In this document: in pieces, positions 48,501 to 61,435 of the stretch
Layout: every line of letters begins with the position of its first letter
Position numbering within the stretch: the first letter of the stretch is position 1
Assembly (NCBI GenBank): GCA_036583965.1
Contig: JAZBQD010000019.1
Coordinates: 18,164,085 to 18,228,084 of the forward strand
Source of the DNA: Prunella strophiata
Taxonomy: Eukaryota > Chordata > Aves > Passeriformes > Prunellidae
Direction: 5' to 3'
Length of the DNA: 64,000 nucleotides
Translations under genes and position numbers: made by a program
Notes under the pieces: generated by a model
Told to the model about the DNA's origin: nothing
The model's database searches: none
The model's input: only the letters and a program-made list of their open reading frames with translations

Positions 48501-51500
48501 GCCCATAAATATGTCACAGCTAAGGAGTACTGCATCTTTAAGTATATTAAATGCAGTCTTGTGTAACCAAACATAATAGGATTTTTAAAAGAATTATAAC
48601 TGAAGAATTTAACAGACAACTTTTTAAACTTTCTGCAGGTGTGAAGCTTCTGTAAACTGACCAATTTGAATTGCACATCCAAAAAGAAACGTTTGACTGC
48701 ATTGAAAAACCTTACTATTTTTCTTGTTTCATGTGTATTTAGAAGCAATATGAGAGTTCCAGTGAAAATTGCTTTAATTCATTTATTTGAAAAGGACCTG
48801 TTAATGGGTTTTAGAATGCATATGCTTTTGTTTCAGTGAAGGCAATGCTGACACCTTTATAGCTGCTTCAGGTCTGAACCTGATATGCATTGTATTAACT
48901 TGCAGTAGGCTTCATTTTTTATCAATCATTCTCATCTTTTATATTAAAAATCTTCTAATTCAAAACTTCATCTCAAGTTGATATGCATTCAGTAATAATT
49001 CCCCTTTTTGAATGGATGGAATTTCATATAAAAGATATGGTGACATAAACTGTGTAGGATATGTCAAACATACCTAATCCAAACACCTGGACAACTGTGG
49101 AGGGGGCAAGGGAATAGAAAGAGAGGTAACAAAACAAAGAAATGTTAAATTTACTGGGATAAAAAAAGGAATCCTGTACTTCAAGTACTAACAATTCAGA
49201 CTAAATGATGTATTCAAATACATTCTGCTTTAAGCACTCAGGCATGGCTTGAATTCTAGTCAGTCTTTTTTTATTGGAAGACAACCAGTCTTCATCAAAG
49301 TTGCATTCTTCCAGTAATTAATTTTTGCTCATTTCTAATCTAAATTTGCCAAACTTCACTGTTTGGCTGCCCCCAGCTATAAACCAGCAGTTTTGGGAGC
49401 AAAATCCATTCTTTTCTGTTTCATATGCATGTAAAACACTGTGAAAAAATTTTCACAACTGGCAGTAGGTTTTCTTTGTGGTTTCAAACCATACGTGAAG
49501 CAGATGTGTGCAGTTGTGAAACCCAGTAAGTAGAGAAATGATGTATAAGCAAAATACATTTCTTACCCAGACAAATTCCACACAAAACAGTGATATAATA
49601 TGTTAAAATAATCAATTTACATGCTTACAGTTGTGTCTTTTCTAAATAATAACATAATCAGGTTTGGGCCACATTTCAGATACAAACCGCAAATTTCAAT
49701 TTAATCAAAAAGATTTCGGTTACCTTTGATTTACATTTGGGAGGGAAAAAAAGGAAATTCCCTGAAAACATTGAAGCATTTCATTTTCTTATACTTGAAG
49801 GGATAATTTACTTTGGAGATGCAAGCTATTTTTTTTTTTTTAACATTTTTCTACCACAAAATTCCTTAATGTCTCATTTTGAAGTTGAACTAACATTTCA
49901 TTTGAAAATGTGATATGATTAAAAAAGAAGGTAAAATAAAAGTATCAAATGAAACAACTCTAGGAGTTGTCTAGCAGACATGACATAGAATGGTAGAACT
50001 TAAACAGATATTACATAGAATGGTGTTTTCTGTGGTTGGTTTTAATTCTTTTCAGCATTGTTAAAAAACTCTAAGTTCTGTTTCAATTGACTTGACAGAA
50101 AAGGCTGGTAAGATTGTTCTAAAAGAACCAAAACTCGAATTCAAATAATCACTGTACACAGTCTTTGCAGTGATCTATAGGTAATTCTGTTTTTTTGGTT
50201 TTTGTTTTATTATCTGAAAATTTAGGCCCCCATTAACTGGCTGTCTTAAAACTCTAAGAGGCTTAGTAAGATATTTGCTTTAAGAAAGTGCTGAAGTCTT
50301 GTGTGCTGTGACCTTAATCTGCACCCAGAACTTTAGGCTCCCTTTTGAAGGCTTTCAGAAGGAGGGAAGTATATTATAGTGGTAAACTCAAGTATAGGCT
50401 ATGTAAGAATCCAGTTGATTGTGGTAAATGTGTTGAGCACCTGGTAGCTCCTGTGAACTATGAGCTATGTTCCTAAAAACACTGTCAGTAGCTAAAGTTG
50501 AGACAGCCTTGTTTAAAAAAAAAAAAATAAAAGTAGACCAAATAAATTAAAATTAGATTTTCTTTTGTGCTTTTGTGACACAGCCTACCACGCATCAGGC
50601 ATTATGAGAGAGATTATTATAATGATTAAATACAGTAAATAACAAACTGAAGGAAACGAGTGCACATTCATCTTCCTTCTGAGCCCTGCAATTCTGTCTT
50701 TGTAAGTGTTGATAGATTATGGCACAATAGGTGTGGTGTTGATTAACCAACAGTGTTTCTATTTTTCCACCTAAATACCAAACCCAGAGAGGCAACATTT
50801 TGTCTGCTTGCATCTCACTTTCTAGCCTGTGAGATTTCTCATTTAGATGTAGGGAAAATGAGAAAGTCTGGTGGTGACACACAGCTGGACTCCATGGCTG
50901 TGACAAAAGACAGTTCTGACTCAAAATTCTTTATGCCTGGCTGAAGCTGAAAGAGAATGGTGCTGGCTAATGTCTGCTGCCAGATGGCTTTCTGCCTGTT
51001 TCAAGTGAGAGCTCAGATGCTAGACCACATTTGAAAATGATACTTCTGGTTATGATCAGTTTTGGATTCATATGGCAGTGTTCTTTAATGCATCTCAATC
51101 ATTTTATATTTTATTTCCATTAAAACCTGTTTCACTTTAGTTACAAAAGGGTCACATCCAGTAAGGCATCATAGCATTCGAATTCTATTGCTGTCATGGG
51201 GTGTTTTAAATTATTTCTCATTTCATAACTTCTTGAATCATGTGTCTGCAAAACAACGTCCCTTTTAAAATGTTTGAACTGGAAAGATCAGAGATAAAGC
51301 CTAACTCTTCTCAACATGATTTAAGCAGTGTGAGCCATGAGCTCTGCTGGATTCAATTGACTGTGGTGGTGCTCTACCTGGAAGTGATTAGCATATTGTT
51401 TATGGTAATGGTGGGTAAAGAGGGAAACATGCAACTTCCCTGTGCCTCCAAAGGGCTGTGGAATTCAGCCAGACAGTTGCTTGAGTTGTTTATCTGTCTG

Positions 51501-53876
51501 GCTGCCCTCCTTTGAAGTACTAAGTCATAGAAACAACAAGAATTGCACTCTTTTTAGGTTGTATTCAGAATTTCCCATTGGCCTATTTTTATTTGAATAA
51601 AAGATATGATATCCATAAACACCACATTCTACCAAATACTAATTCTCTCATCAGGCCACTATGTATCTCTCATCTCTCTGTACTGAAAGGTTCACAGTAA
51701 TATTGCCCTGATATTTCTTATGCCAGCATTAAGCATTGGAGATGTCAAGGCAAAATAAACCATATGTTATAGGCTATACAAGGAGCAAATCAAACATATG
51801 CTCAAGATAAGGTTTGTCAGGAGGGAGAGGTATCGACTGTGTTCTGAACTTGATAAAAATTCTGCTTTAGCATTGAATGTACTATTTTCCCAGAGACAAT
51901 AGGTGTTCTCCTGTTAACAATAAATATCAATGAAATTTTTCTTCTGCAAATCTGGTGTCTAATTTCATATTATGGCATCTCTTTACTTCCTAAAACGCCA
52001 GGCATATTTGCGTAAATGGATGCTCACAAATGAAGGTAGCATTTGTGGTGGTGTGTTCCAAAGGTTTGTGAGGACCAGTTTCATGTTTGCCTCTGTAGAC
52101 AAGAGTGAACTCCATTTTCATGGCTGGCACTGTCTTTGGCTCATAAATATATTGACTGATCTGAGATCAACTGGAGTAGAAATTCAGCAATATAAACCTG
52201 CGCCATTTGGGTAAAACAGAGATGGATAAATGGAATAAGTGGTAAAAGGAGACATCCTTTTAGATGTCTCTTTCTTTGAATTCTGTTTGCTTTGGATACA
52301 AAGAACAGCATGTGGCTGATAAGCTCCATCTTCTAAAACAGAGACCATGTTCTTCTTTAGCCCCTTATAAGAATGACACCTGAAGTGGGCACAGCACACA
52401 CAAAGGAGCAAATTTCTAGAAAAGGAAGTAGAGCAGGCAAGGGTGTGAGAATTGCAGAGACCAAATTCTCCTTAGAGGGCAGTGAGTACAAATCTGGCAC
52501 TTTTGGGAATACTGCAGATGGCAAATTAGGCTGAGAAGAAATATGTGAAAGTAATATCCATTCTCTGGAAAGTGTTTTACTCTTTGACAAGGGACTCAGG
52601 CACAGTTTTACTGGAGCAGAGAAAACACAAAAACCTGTGTACTGAGACTTGCTCATTCACTGGAATAGGTTTAATTCCTCCCAGCTGTGCTTATACCTTT
52701 TATTAAATGAAGAATATTCATATACACAGTTCTATAAATGATGGGATAGCTAGGATGTGAGCCATATGAACATCTTCTGCTGCCTGACTTTTGGCACTTT
52801 TTGGACTGCTGGCTCAAGGTGGCTCAGTGTCCCTGTACACTGAATGTCACAGGTGCAGAAGTCACCTACAAAGCTTCCTTTGTAGTAGTTACACAGGATG
52901 CTTATGATCTTTACCAATTCCTGCTCTATATATATGATACACCCATGCATTTTTGGACAGGCAGGTCAAGGAATCCAAACAAGTGCAAGGATCTTGTGTC
53001 TGTGTGGGCAGAAAGGTTGGCAATTATTTTGTGGTAAAAGAGAACATTAGAGAAGTATCATAAAAGTCTTTGGTTGGGTTTGGTAAACTTTATTTTGATT
53101 GTTTTGGAGCCTCAGGTGGAAATAAACCAGAGAAATATGCTTGTTGCTTTTAAGCTGCATCCCAAGTAGATCTGAAGACAAAGGTAGAGAGCTGGTGGAT
53201 GTAGGTAGTCAATGTTTATTGTGAAGGTAAAATTAACTTTAATTTATACATAAATGGGTCTATAAATTAGCATTGCTCTTTACTGTAGTTTCTGGTATAC
53301 ATCTCAGGTGATCTCAGGCAGCAATTTAAACAATTGTGAGCTTAACAGAAGAAGAAATCAAAATACATTGGTTGATTTCTCCTTGTATGCCAACAAAGAA
53401 GTATCTCTGTTCATACTGCTTTTCGAATAAAAGGGGACACTCTTTGTAATGCACTGAAAAGAAAATTAAAACCTATTGGGTTTTACAATTTTTTTCATTA
53501 AAAAATTGTACTAATTTGTGCCAGTTTCTTAATACAAAACTATACTGTACTATTACAGTTCTCTAAAAACAGGAAAAAAAATTCTAATGCACTAACTGTT
53601 CTAGAATACCACATATTTTAGCAATAGTTTTTGTGGGTTTTTATTTTTTTAATGAATACTGTATCTTGTGTATCCTGTAAAATTTGCCTGGAAAATAACT
53701 GCATATCCAGCAAAGAATCCTACATAGTTTTTACTGTTCCAAAAAGCACGATGGAAGAAGAGCCATCTGTGCTGAGGCACATCCAGGTGGAAAGCAACTC
53801 TTTCAAAGTCACAGATTTTAGCAACATACATTTAGAATCTACTCCATAGTCTCTGAGAATTTTCATGTGTTTACAG
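45576..53876. other. Gene-less 8.3-kb stretch
   Basis: No gene recognised. A short reversed MIR/L2-like piece may lie at 46846-46900 (CTATGTAGGTATTATAATCCC). T15 at 47266-47280, A-runs at 46880-46890 and 50516-50528. The segment 49600-49780 keeps two CpGs in AT-rich DNA (AAACCGCAAATTTCAATTTAATC) and may be conserved. Frames of 60 to 109 codons on both strands (for example 50595-50924 -, 51240-51515 +, 52357-52656 -) have no recognised family. Confidence 0.45.
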
Positions 53877-54110
53877 CTGGAAATAAATCTACTGGAAGGA
53901 ATCTGAGCTTGCATATGTTTGAGCACGATGCACATTTTAAATTGTTAAGATTTCCAAAATCATCTATGCATGATGCATCTGCTATAGAAAGTGTTAGTGA
54001 CTTCTTAATGGCTGATTTAAATGGAATTAATTTTAAAATTGAGTTCATGATAGAGGTGCACTTAGAGAGAGAAACAGGAGCAAAGAGCATAGCAGATGCT
54101 GGAAGTCAAG
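53877..54110 (+). other. Candidate exon between plausible splice sites
   Basis: Upstream is TTTTCATGTGTTTACAG (ending 53876), an acceptable acceptor; downstream the sequence reads GTCAAG|GTAAGTGAC, a consensus donor beginning at 54111. The 234 bases between are open in one frame, with the first stop only in the presumed intron (54116-54118). Both junctions fall after codon position 1, so the exon would be symmetrical (phase 1-1) and skippable. The translation is mixed and hydrophilic (residues such as HMFEHDAHFKLLRFPKSSMH) with no family I recognise. The opposite strand is also open over 53863-54090, which weakens the case. It could be an exon of a large gene whose introns fill the window, an lncRNA exon, a decayed element or chance. 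Confidence 0.2.
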
Positions 54111-56654
54111 GTAAGTGACAGCATGGCTAAAGGACCTGCAGGCTACTGATTCCTTCATTACTTCTTTGCTTGGAAAACCTCATGACCATTATTACAATAA
54201 AAAAGTGCTTCCTTTAGATTAGGAGAATAGGAGCTGTGGAAACAGAACTATCCCATGAATCATAAATATGATTAAAGTGTTTTGCAACCTATTTAGATCC
54301 CTAAATACGCAAAGTCTTTCCCAACTGCCCTTGTTGGCTTTGTATGGTCATTTAAAAACACCTCATGCTGAGACCCAAATAACATGGTAAGGGAAACTTG
54401 ATGAGACAAAGTGCTTACTGAGCCTTCAATAAGTGTAGGTAGTGACTAATAGTGTTGATTAAAGCTGGTTCACTTTCCTTCGGCTGAATCAGAAATGCCT
54501 TTAAATGCTTGATTAGAAGCATTTGGATGGTGCCTCTAGGGAAACTACTGGAAGATTAAAAAATCTAAGGGACACATGGGGTTTGTGTTTTGTTGTGGAA
54601 TAAGCAAAACCATTTGTGTCTAATATACTTGTGCTTCTCTGGACTAGAGAGATCACATTTATAGTGGCCAAAGGATCTACCAGTACCAAATCCCTCCTTG
54701 ACTTAGTGTGTGTAATGCTTTTTGACAGACCTATTTTTTAAAATTTCAGTTGTAAATTAGCTCATCTTCTACCTCCTGCCCAAATGCTTATGCTAGTGGA
54801 AAGTGGAGATTCACATGTCATCCAGACTTCATACTGTAAGAGGCTTCCCATGAAGGCCATTCTACCATCCTCCTTTGAACATGAATGTTGTTGCAGCTAC
54901 CCAACACTCTTATTGATCAATAGTCAGGGGCTCTATGCACTTAGGATGTTTTATTTCTGCTGTCAAACATAAATGATGTACTAACCAAGGAGACATGTTT
55001 TTTCTCAAAGTTCTATTAGCCTTTCAGTATGTTTCTAGATGCAGGAATGCTTTCATTTCTTTAGTTTCTGGCAAACAGTTTTGTTAGAACCCCTTGGCAA
55101 TACACAGGAGACATCTCCAAGTTCTGTGTTGAAACTGGTATATGATTTTGTTACTATCAATTTTCTTGGACTCTGGATCCCACTGAACACAGCCTTCTTT
55201 TCTGAAGAATATTTCTAGTTTTGCAGACCCATGTGATGCTTGTGCATGCTGGGAAAATGCCACAGCACTGAGATGAGGTGCTCTAAAGAGCTGCCACAGA
55301 GAGCAGCATCAGCAGACAATGCTGCAGTGCCCATCTGAGAGAGACCTAGGGAAAGGCTGGCTGATTCAGACTCACAGACTGATAAAGGAAGGGTTTTCAA
55401 AGTAGTTCTATGCCCTGTGTGAGGAAGGAATATGAGATAGCAGGTTGGGCCCAAGATATGTACTTCTAAATCAAAGTGAACTGTTGTGCTGGAAGTCCCT
55501 TAGGGAGCTTTCACTGAGCAGTTGTGTTGACACAGTGTAAATTAGTGTGTAGCTGTGTTATTTCTGGAAAGGCACTGTGCTGAAACTTCCACTTGTTAAT
55601 AGGGCTAACAGCAACAGCAGCAGTGTATCAGCAATGTGTGTTTCCAGTTCCAGAGGCAGCTTGGTCAGCAGCTGACAAGGAGTAAAGCCAGGAATGGTAA
55701 CTACAGGGCAAGGAGTTTGGGGAAATATTGACCTTGAACTTTTCTTACTAAGAAAAGTGCAATAGAAATAGACCAGTTCCACACTATGAAAAATGTCAAA
55801 GTGTTTGCACTGAAGGAAGACCACATATCAGCTTGGATTTGATTTCTGTAGTTCATTCATAGCCAAATAACAGCTAAGCAGTGAATGGATGCAAATCATC
55901 CTTTGAATATACCTTAGAATTCTGTGGCAAATTACCAGGTATGTGTTAGCCTTTATTTAACCTATGTACACATGCAAGTTCACATCATTCATATGAAAAA
56001 CTCTCTTTTTCCTTCCCTTCCCCCCACCCCATATCATCCATATAAAAATACCTTGGATTTAGTCTGGATAAATGTCAGATACATTTAATTTTATCTTGCA
56101 TTAGATCTACCCATCAGCTGAGCCCTGGGTTTGTGTTATTGTGGCAGCAAAAGGGATAAGATGGACTTCCAAGGACTTGTTTAATCTATCTCCCAAAAAA
56201 ATCTGTTCAAAAAATCCAATGTGCATCTATGGATATTAGGGCAACTCTCATTTCTTGCTGATGCATATATCAGAAGCAGTTTATGTATCAGGATGTATTT
56301 ATTGTTATGACGTCTTAAAGCAAAATCAAGAAAAACAACAACCCCCAAAAACCAAACAAAAAACTATAACCCAAACCAAAATAAAAAAAAAAAACCCACC
56401 AAAACTCCCTTTCCAGTGTAAATGATTCAGAATCTCAGTTGCATAGATTTGAGAAGTTAATCTTTTCTTGCAAAATTTTTCCTCTTATTTAAAGATTATG
56501 ATCCCTGTGCCTTGAAAAAGAAATTGAAATGCTCTTCAGATTAGACTATTTATTTATTATCTCTGGAATTATTTGGACTATTAATTTTGTATGTATTAAC
56601 ACTCTGGTGTTAATGTAGCTCTTGATGGAAAAATGTTATTAAGTGCTTTGGAAG
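54111..56654. other. Gene-less stretch
   Basis: No gene recognised. A pyrimidine/C-rich tract lies near 56003-56030 and A/C-rich low-complexity DNA at 56325-56402. Minus frames at 55215-55454 and 55558-55824 have no motif. Confidence 0.5.
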
Positions 56655-56830
56655 ATGATTTAGCTGAGTAGGAGAATGGATCTGGAGATCAGGACAATCT
56701 GCTCCTCTGTTCATCTCCCTGTGCACTTAGTGTGTTATTTTGTCATGTTAGCTCTATGTACCTCTGTTTACCCATGTGTAGACTGGGCATAACATATTTC
56801 AGGGATTTGGTGAGAATAATTTATGCTGAA
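56655..56830 (+). mobile_element. Ancient MIR-like SINE or L2-like fragment
   Basis: The order is GGAGAATGGATCTGGAGATCAG, CTGCTCCTCTGTTCATC, GTGTGTTATTTTGTCATGTTAG, CTATGTACCTCTGTTTACCC, ATGTGTAGACTGGGCATAAC, then a GGGATTTGGTGAGAATAATT segment. It parallels the old amniote SINE layout: 'gactgggagtcagg', 'tgtgaccttgggcaagtca', 'ctctgtgcctcagtttcccc', 'atctgtaaaatggggataa', 'agggttgttgtgaggat'. The length and order of parts agree over about 170 bases. Confidence 0.5.
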
Positions 56831-57924
56831 CATTCCTTTCAAAGGAAGGGCTGTTCAAAATAACTGTAACCAATTTTATCAAGCAGCATTCATTGGCTGT
56901 GCTGTGGTTGCTTGGTTTCATAACTCACCCTATAAGAAATTTGAAGCACTGTTGAGGTGGGGCTTTGTTGTATTGTCATTACTGCTCTATGGTACAGTCT
57001 GCAAAGTCTGAAAAATATCTACACTTGATAATCTGAGAGATGGTTGTGAAAAGGTGCTTAAGTATGACATCCAGATTATATATTTGTCCATCAGAGTGTC
57101 AAAACTGCAAGATGAAGAGTTTTTAAAGCATTGATCTGTTTTTAAGTTTACCAATCCTATGAAAAAATCTCAGTAAATCTTTCCTCTTCTAACTCCAGTG
57201 ATGCCTATCAGATTTGATTCCAAGGTCTTTAGTTTCATTGTAGTCTGAAGTAAGGGTGTATTTTATCCTTAGTAAGTAAATATGAAATCTAGATGGAAGA
57301 GCATGGACTGCAGGAGAGAGGTGCCCAGAAGAGGCCCTGGACAGCAAAACTCTTGGCTGGGAAGTCTGCAATATCCTTAGAAAAAAGTCCTTCTGTTAGG
57401 GAGCCTAGGGAATTTATCACAACTCCTCAGGTTTCACAGCAGTACAACATCCAGTTTGCCTTGCAGCTGATGGTAATAAGGAGACAACAACATGCTGATA
57501 GAAAAATGATCTCTTATTACCACAGTCCTGTACTCACAAATCTCCTTGAATAAGATTTCTGTTTGATTTTGAGACATTGCTATGATCATAACTCATGAGG
57601 GCTTATCTCCACTCTCCCATCTGGGAACATTGCTGGCTTATGTTTTGTTGGTAACTGTGTGCCAGTGTTTTGTTACCAACAAGCAGCATGAAAGGAAATG
57701 AAAACTGAAAGAGGCATGCCATACTGATATTTTATTTAGACCTACTTAAAGACTGTTGCAAACTACTTCTCAAAATCCTAAATTACATAAAGAACTCACA
57801 ATCTCATGTGATGCTTTGCTGTCTCTTTTCTGTGGCCTAATACCCTTTCTAATGCAGCTAATACCAAAATATTAATTTGTATTTTTGGTGGAGGGGAAAA
57901 GTTTGTTTTTATTTGCACTGATAG

Positions 57925-57930
<6 letters not shown>
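56831..57930. other. Gene-less stretch
   Basis: No gene recognised. Frames at 56823-57011 and 57293-57553 (+) and 57189-57371 (-) lack motifs. Contains the inverted repeat listed at 57645-57682. Confidence 0.5.
57645..57682. repeat. Inverted repeat, 11-bp arms, 16-nt loop
   Basis: TTGTTGGTAAC (57645-57655) pairs perfectly with GTTACCAACAA (57672-57682). The spacer is GT-rich. Possible hairpin; no transcript evidence. Confidence 0.9.

Positions 57931-57962
<32 letters not shown>
57931..57962. repeat. Poly(A) tract, 32 A
   Basis: The longest homopolymer of the window, between ATAGTATATT and GGAGGTTTGAGG. No retrocopy body with coding similarity is recognised upstream. Length in the assembly may be unreliable. 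Confidence 0.95.
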
Positions 57963-57964
<2 letters not shown>

Positions 57965-60027
57965 AGGTTTGAGGGAGATCAAACATGTCTATAGCATAGA
58001 AGTTTTACTGTGACAATTCCATCATTTATCCTGAAAGTGCTGCACACCTTGCAGGAGTGGGTCTTAAAGAAGGACCTTTGTTTTTAGTCTTGGCAGAAGT
58101 AATAGAAACAGACTAAGCAATTTTTACTTTTAAACAAGTACATTTTCTTAGAGGGGGAACCAAGGGAAACTTGACATGCCACTCAGAGAAGGGAACTATT
58201 TTTCTCAGTGCATAAACTAGCCTTGCAGTTCTGCAAAGAGCAGTCACTTTTCAGGAGAATACTTGACTAACTTTAGTGCATACCATGCTATTCTTTTAGC
58301 TCAGTGAAGGGTTGAAGAGGTTTTCTGGACATCTTAATAAGACTCAGTTCAATGATGTAAGACATTTGCTGAAAGGTACATCAATTCCAGTCCACTTTAG
58401 TAGAAGCAAAACTAGATATAGGCTGAGGAGTTAATGTAAGTAAAGCAACAGTTCAAAAAATGTAAAAAGGGAGTATATATGTACATGGGCATATGAAATG
58501 TGTGTTTTATAATGTCATTTTATATTGTCTTATATATGGACTTCTGATAAAGAGTGCAGTGCCTGGGGACGTGCTTCATGAGACACAGAAAGCCACTCTT
58601 GCCACCAGGCACTTACTCTCTTTAGATTAATTTTTGTTCCTGAGATATCTGACTAAACATACATAATTTTTCATTAGATGAAAATTTATATTAACCTGCT
58701 GCTCACTCTTTCTCTCCTATGTGCTGAATTTCAGTGCTAATGCTTTATATTTTTCTCATATTAAAAAGCTGCAAGTGTGGTGTGAGAACAGACATATTCC
58801 TAAAATTCTTTTCCTGATAAAGCACTGCTGTTCTTACTTTCATACAGTTCAGTGAACAACTGGAGAAAGGACAAGAACTGAGCAATTTTTCTTAGGAAGA
58901 GAGATGCCTGTGGAGCTATGATTTTGTTAAAACACTGGAAGAGTCTGTGGAAAGATTTGAGAATTCCAGTTCAGCCAGGAAAAGCATTTTTTTAGACATG
59001 TCCTTCATACCATGATCATAGCTTGTCAGTCACTCTTGGTTGGATGATAGTGATGGAGATTATTTTTCTCAAAGCCAGGTGTTTATTTGATCTTTGATGC
59101 AAAGAGCTCTCCTGTAATTGTTAAACAGAGAGGACAAGACTCGATCCTCTGAAAGATGAGGTGCCAGAGAAAGCTCTCTGTGGGGGAGAAAACACCCACA
59201 GCTTTCAGGAACTAAAAGTCTCTGACCCAGCCAGACTTCTTTTGGAAGAAAAGGTCTCTCCTAGAGTGTTTTGGAGAGATCTGTGTCCTCTGCCTGCCAG
59301 AACATGGAATTGTAAAGCTAACATTTGAGCCATTGTTTTTCAGTTTTTCAGACTGAGAAAGCTTTGATTAGAATTTGGAAAATACTTTGGTTTTGTTTTT
59401 GTTGCATCAAGCACAATTTACCCCCGGGCTGTGATAGCTGGTGGAAAATGCTTAATGCAGAAAGATGATGGGGGATACTAAGGGTATCTCTTTTCTTCCT
59501 CCTACGTATGTAAACTAGTAGGATGTTAAAATCCTTACAGTTGTTACTGCAACACAATGAGAGAAGAAACAGCTTCACCAGGAGATACCAGTAACCCTGA
59601 TGTGGGTAAAAATTTGAAATTAAAAGTTGGAAGTATCACTGCAAAACAGTGAAAAAAGCAGATGAAGAAAATTTAAGGCAAAAAAGCTGAAACCACTGTC
59701 AAAGCAGCAGTCACAATTGATGGGTGGTATCTGAAAAGTGATCTGCTCTCTGGCACCAAAAGAAGAGAAAGTTGACCAGTCACTTCAAAAGCAATGACAT
59801 TGGCCCCCAGATGTGATCACTGCACCCAGTACCTGTCACTGATCTCTGCAATTCACCTCAGCTGATCTGCTGCTGCATTTTGTGCTTGACTGACATTTTT
59901 CGTATGAACCTTGGTTTTACAGAATAGATAGCTTTTCTTGCAAGATCTCTTTTGCAAAAATGACTGTAACCTTCTCTGTTGATTACATTTTATCTCTAGA
60001 CAGTGATGAAATATCCATAGTTGTTGT
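57963..60027. other. Gene-less stretch
   Basis: No gene recognised. The part 59100-59300 is slightly GC-richer and holds the stem-loop at 59169-59206. A minus frame at 59348-59578 has no motif. Confidence 0.5.
59169..59206. repeat. Imperfect stem-loop
   Basis: GAAAG and CTGTGGG on the left pair with CCCACAG and CTTTC on the right, with a 4-base bulge (CTCT) on the left arm and a 10-base loop. Twelve base pairs in all. No flanking regulatory signals. Confidence 0.7.
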
Positions 60028-60086
60028 GAGTTTTTTTGGGTGGTTTTTTTTTTTTTTTTTTTTTTTGGTTGTTGTTGTTGTTTTTT
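60028..60086. repeat. T-rich low-complexity tract with GTT repeats
   Basis: TTTTTTTGGGTGG, then T23 (60044-60066), then GGTTGTTGTTGTTG and TTTTTT. A compound poly(T)/(GTT) tract. Confidence 0.95.
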
Positions 60087-60332
60087 AATTGCCAGTGGAA
60101 TTCTGAAATTCCTTCCACTTCATTTCATCTGGACATTACCTGTATACCTGCACCAAACCTCTTGCACATTATGATTAAGTGGTGAGTCCAGTTATTCCTG
60201 TTCAAAAGTAATGAATTTGAGGGTCACATTGAATTTGTGTTTCAAATCTTCTGGGAATCATATATGACATTGTTTGCCTTACTAAAGTGTGGGCATGATT
60301 TCAGGGGGAAAGCATCTGCAGGCACAGTCTGC

Positions 60333-60356
60333 ATATATATATATATATATATATAT
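60333..60356. repeat. (AT)12 microsatellite
   Basis: Twelve uninterrupted AT dinucleotides followed by GGATGGATAT. Likely polymorphic. Confidence 0.97.
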
Positions 60357-60689
60357 GGATGGATATTTGTCTCATTTTCTTTAATTAGAGCTGCAGAAGT
60401 CCTAAGTGCTCTTAATTTTAGTTACATGTCATTCCAGATAAGAATAAACACCTAGAGATATGGTATAATCAAGCAACTTAAATTAAGAGTTAATCCATTA
60501 GAAACAATGATTATGTTCAATAGTAAAGGTTTCAGTCTCCTATCAATTATCCTCCAAGGTCTCAACAACACAATATATAAAGCTCTTTTTGCTTCCTTGC
60601 AGCATGTCCTACATGTGTATGTATTTAAATGAATCACCCAAATACTGTATTCTGAATTAATATATGTAAATATCATCACTTGAATGCAT

Positions 60690-61150
60690 ATTTAATGACA
60701 AAATATGAGATTATTTCTCAAAATCAGCCCATTGCACTGACTTTTATTGAAATGACTAATAGATTAGTAATCCATTTAATAGGATGCATAACACTGAATG
60801 AAACTAGTGTGGAAGTGTTTTTCCCTTTGTGCTGATATAACATCTCACACAACTGAGTCTATTTCAGAGGTGTCATATTCATGCAGTTAGCAAATATGTG
60901 GCATACAAGTGTTTTGAATTAACTTAATGTGAATTTGATGTAACTGCCCATTGTTGCAGCCTTTAGGAGATCTCATGGTAACTTACTGTTACCAATAAAA
61001 ATCAAGCAATGATGAGTTTTTGAAAATTATGCTTAAGTCTATGCTGTTAAAGCTGTCATGAAAATTCAAAGTGAATTTTCAAAATTCTGTACTTTGAAAC
61101 AGTCTAGAATTCTCACTAGTTTTAAACCAGCATTTTTTAAAAAATGAGCA
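60690..61150. promoter_or_regulatory. Candidate conserved non-coding block with small palindromes
   Basis: Repeat-free, no long frame, many TAAT/ATTA cores (GACTAATAGATTAGTAATCC near 60755, GAATTAACTTAATG near 60917). It contains three small symmetrical sites: TGGTAAC-TTACT-GTTACCA (60976-60994), TGAAAATTCA-AAG-TGAATTTTCA (61059-61081) and CATTTTTTAAAAAATG (61131-61146). Enhancer-like composition only; some symmetry is expected in AT-rich DNA. Confidence 0.25.
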
Positions 61151-61435
61151 TTTGTTCCTAGGGAATAAATCTTAAAAAATTTTGCCTGTTTCAAAGTTAA
61201 CTATTCCTAATCCTGTACTCATATATATATAATGGAAGACTAGAGATAAAATCAAATTAAATAAACTTAAAAGTTTCTGTATGTATAGACTTCATATAGA
61301 TACTCCTTTATTTTGACTTAATTTATGAGGAAAAAATACAGAGAAAAGCTGTTGCAAATTGCACCCAAGTCAAAGTGCAGAAAACAAAATGCTTAAGTAA
61401 GTTTTGTGATTTAAAGGAAGAAAGAATAAGCAAAA

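Noticed and set aside
49985..50025. Two ACATAGAATGGT words that recall the CR1 terminal repeat
   Set aside because: No CR1 body follows on either side.
57931..57962. A32 tract as the tail of a processed pseudogene
   Set aside because: No coding or transcript-like sequence is recognised upstream, and no target-site duplication was seen; CR1-driven retrocopies are rare in birds.
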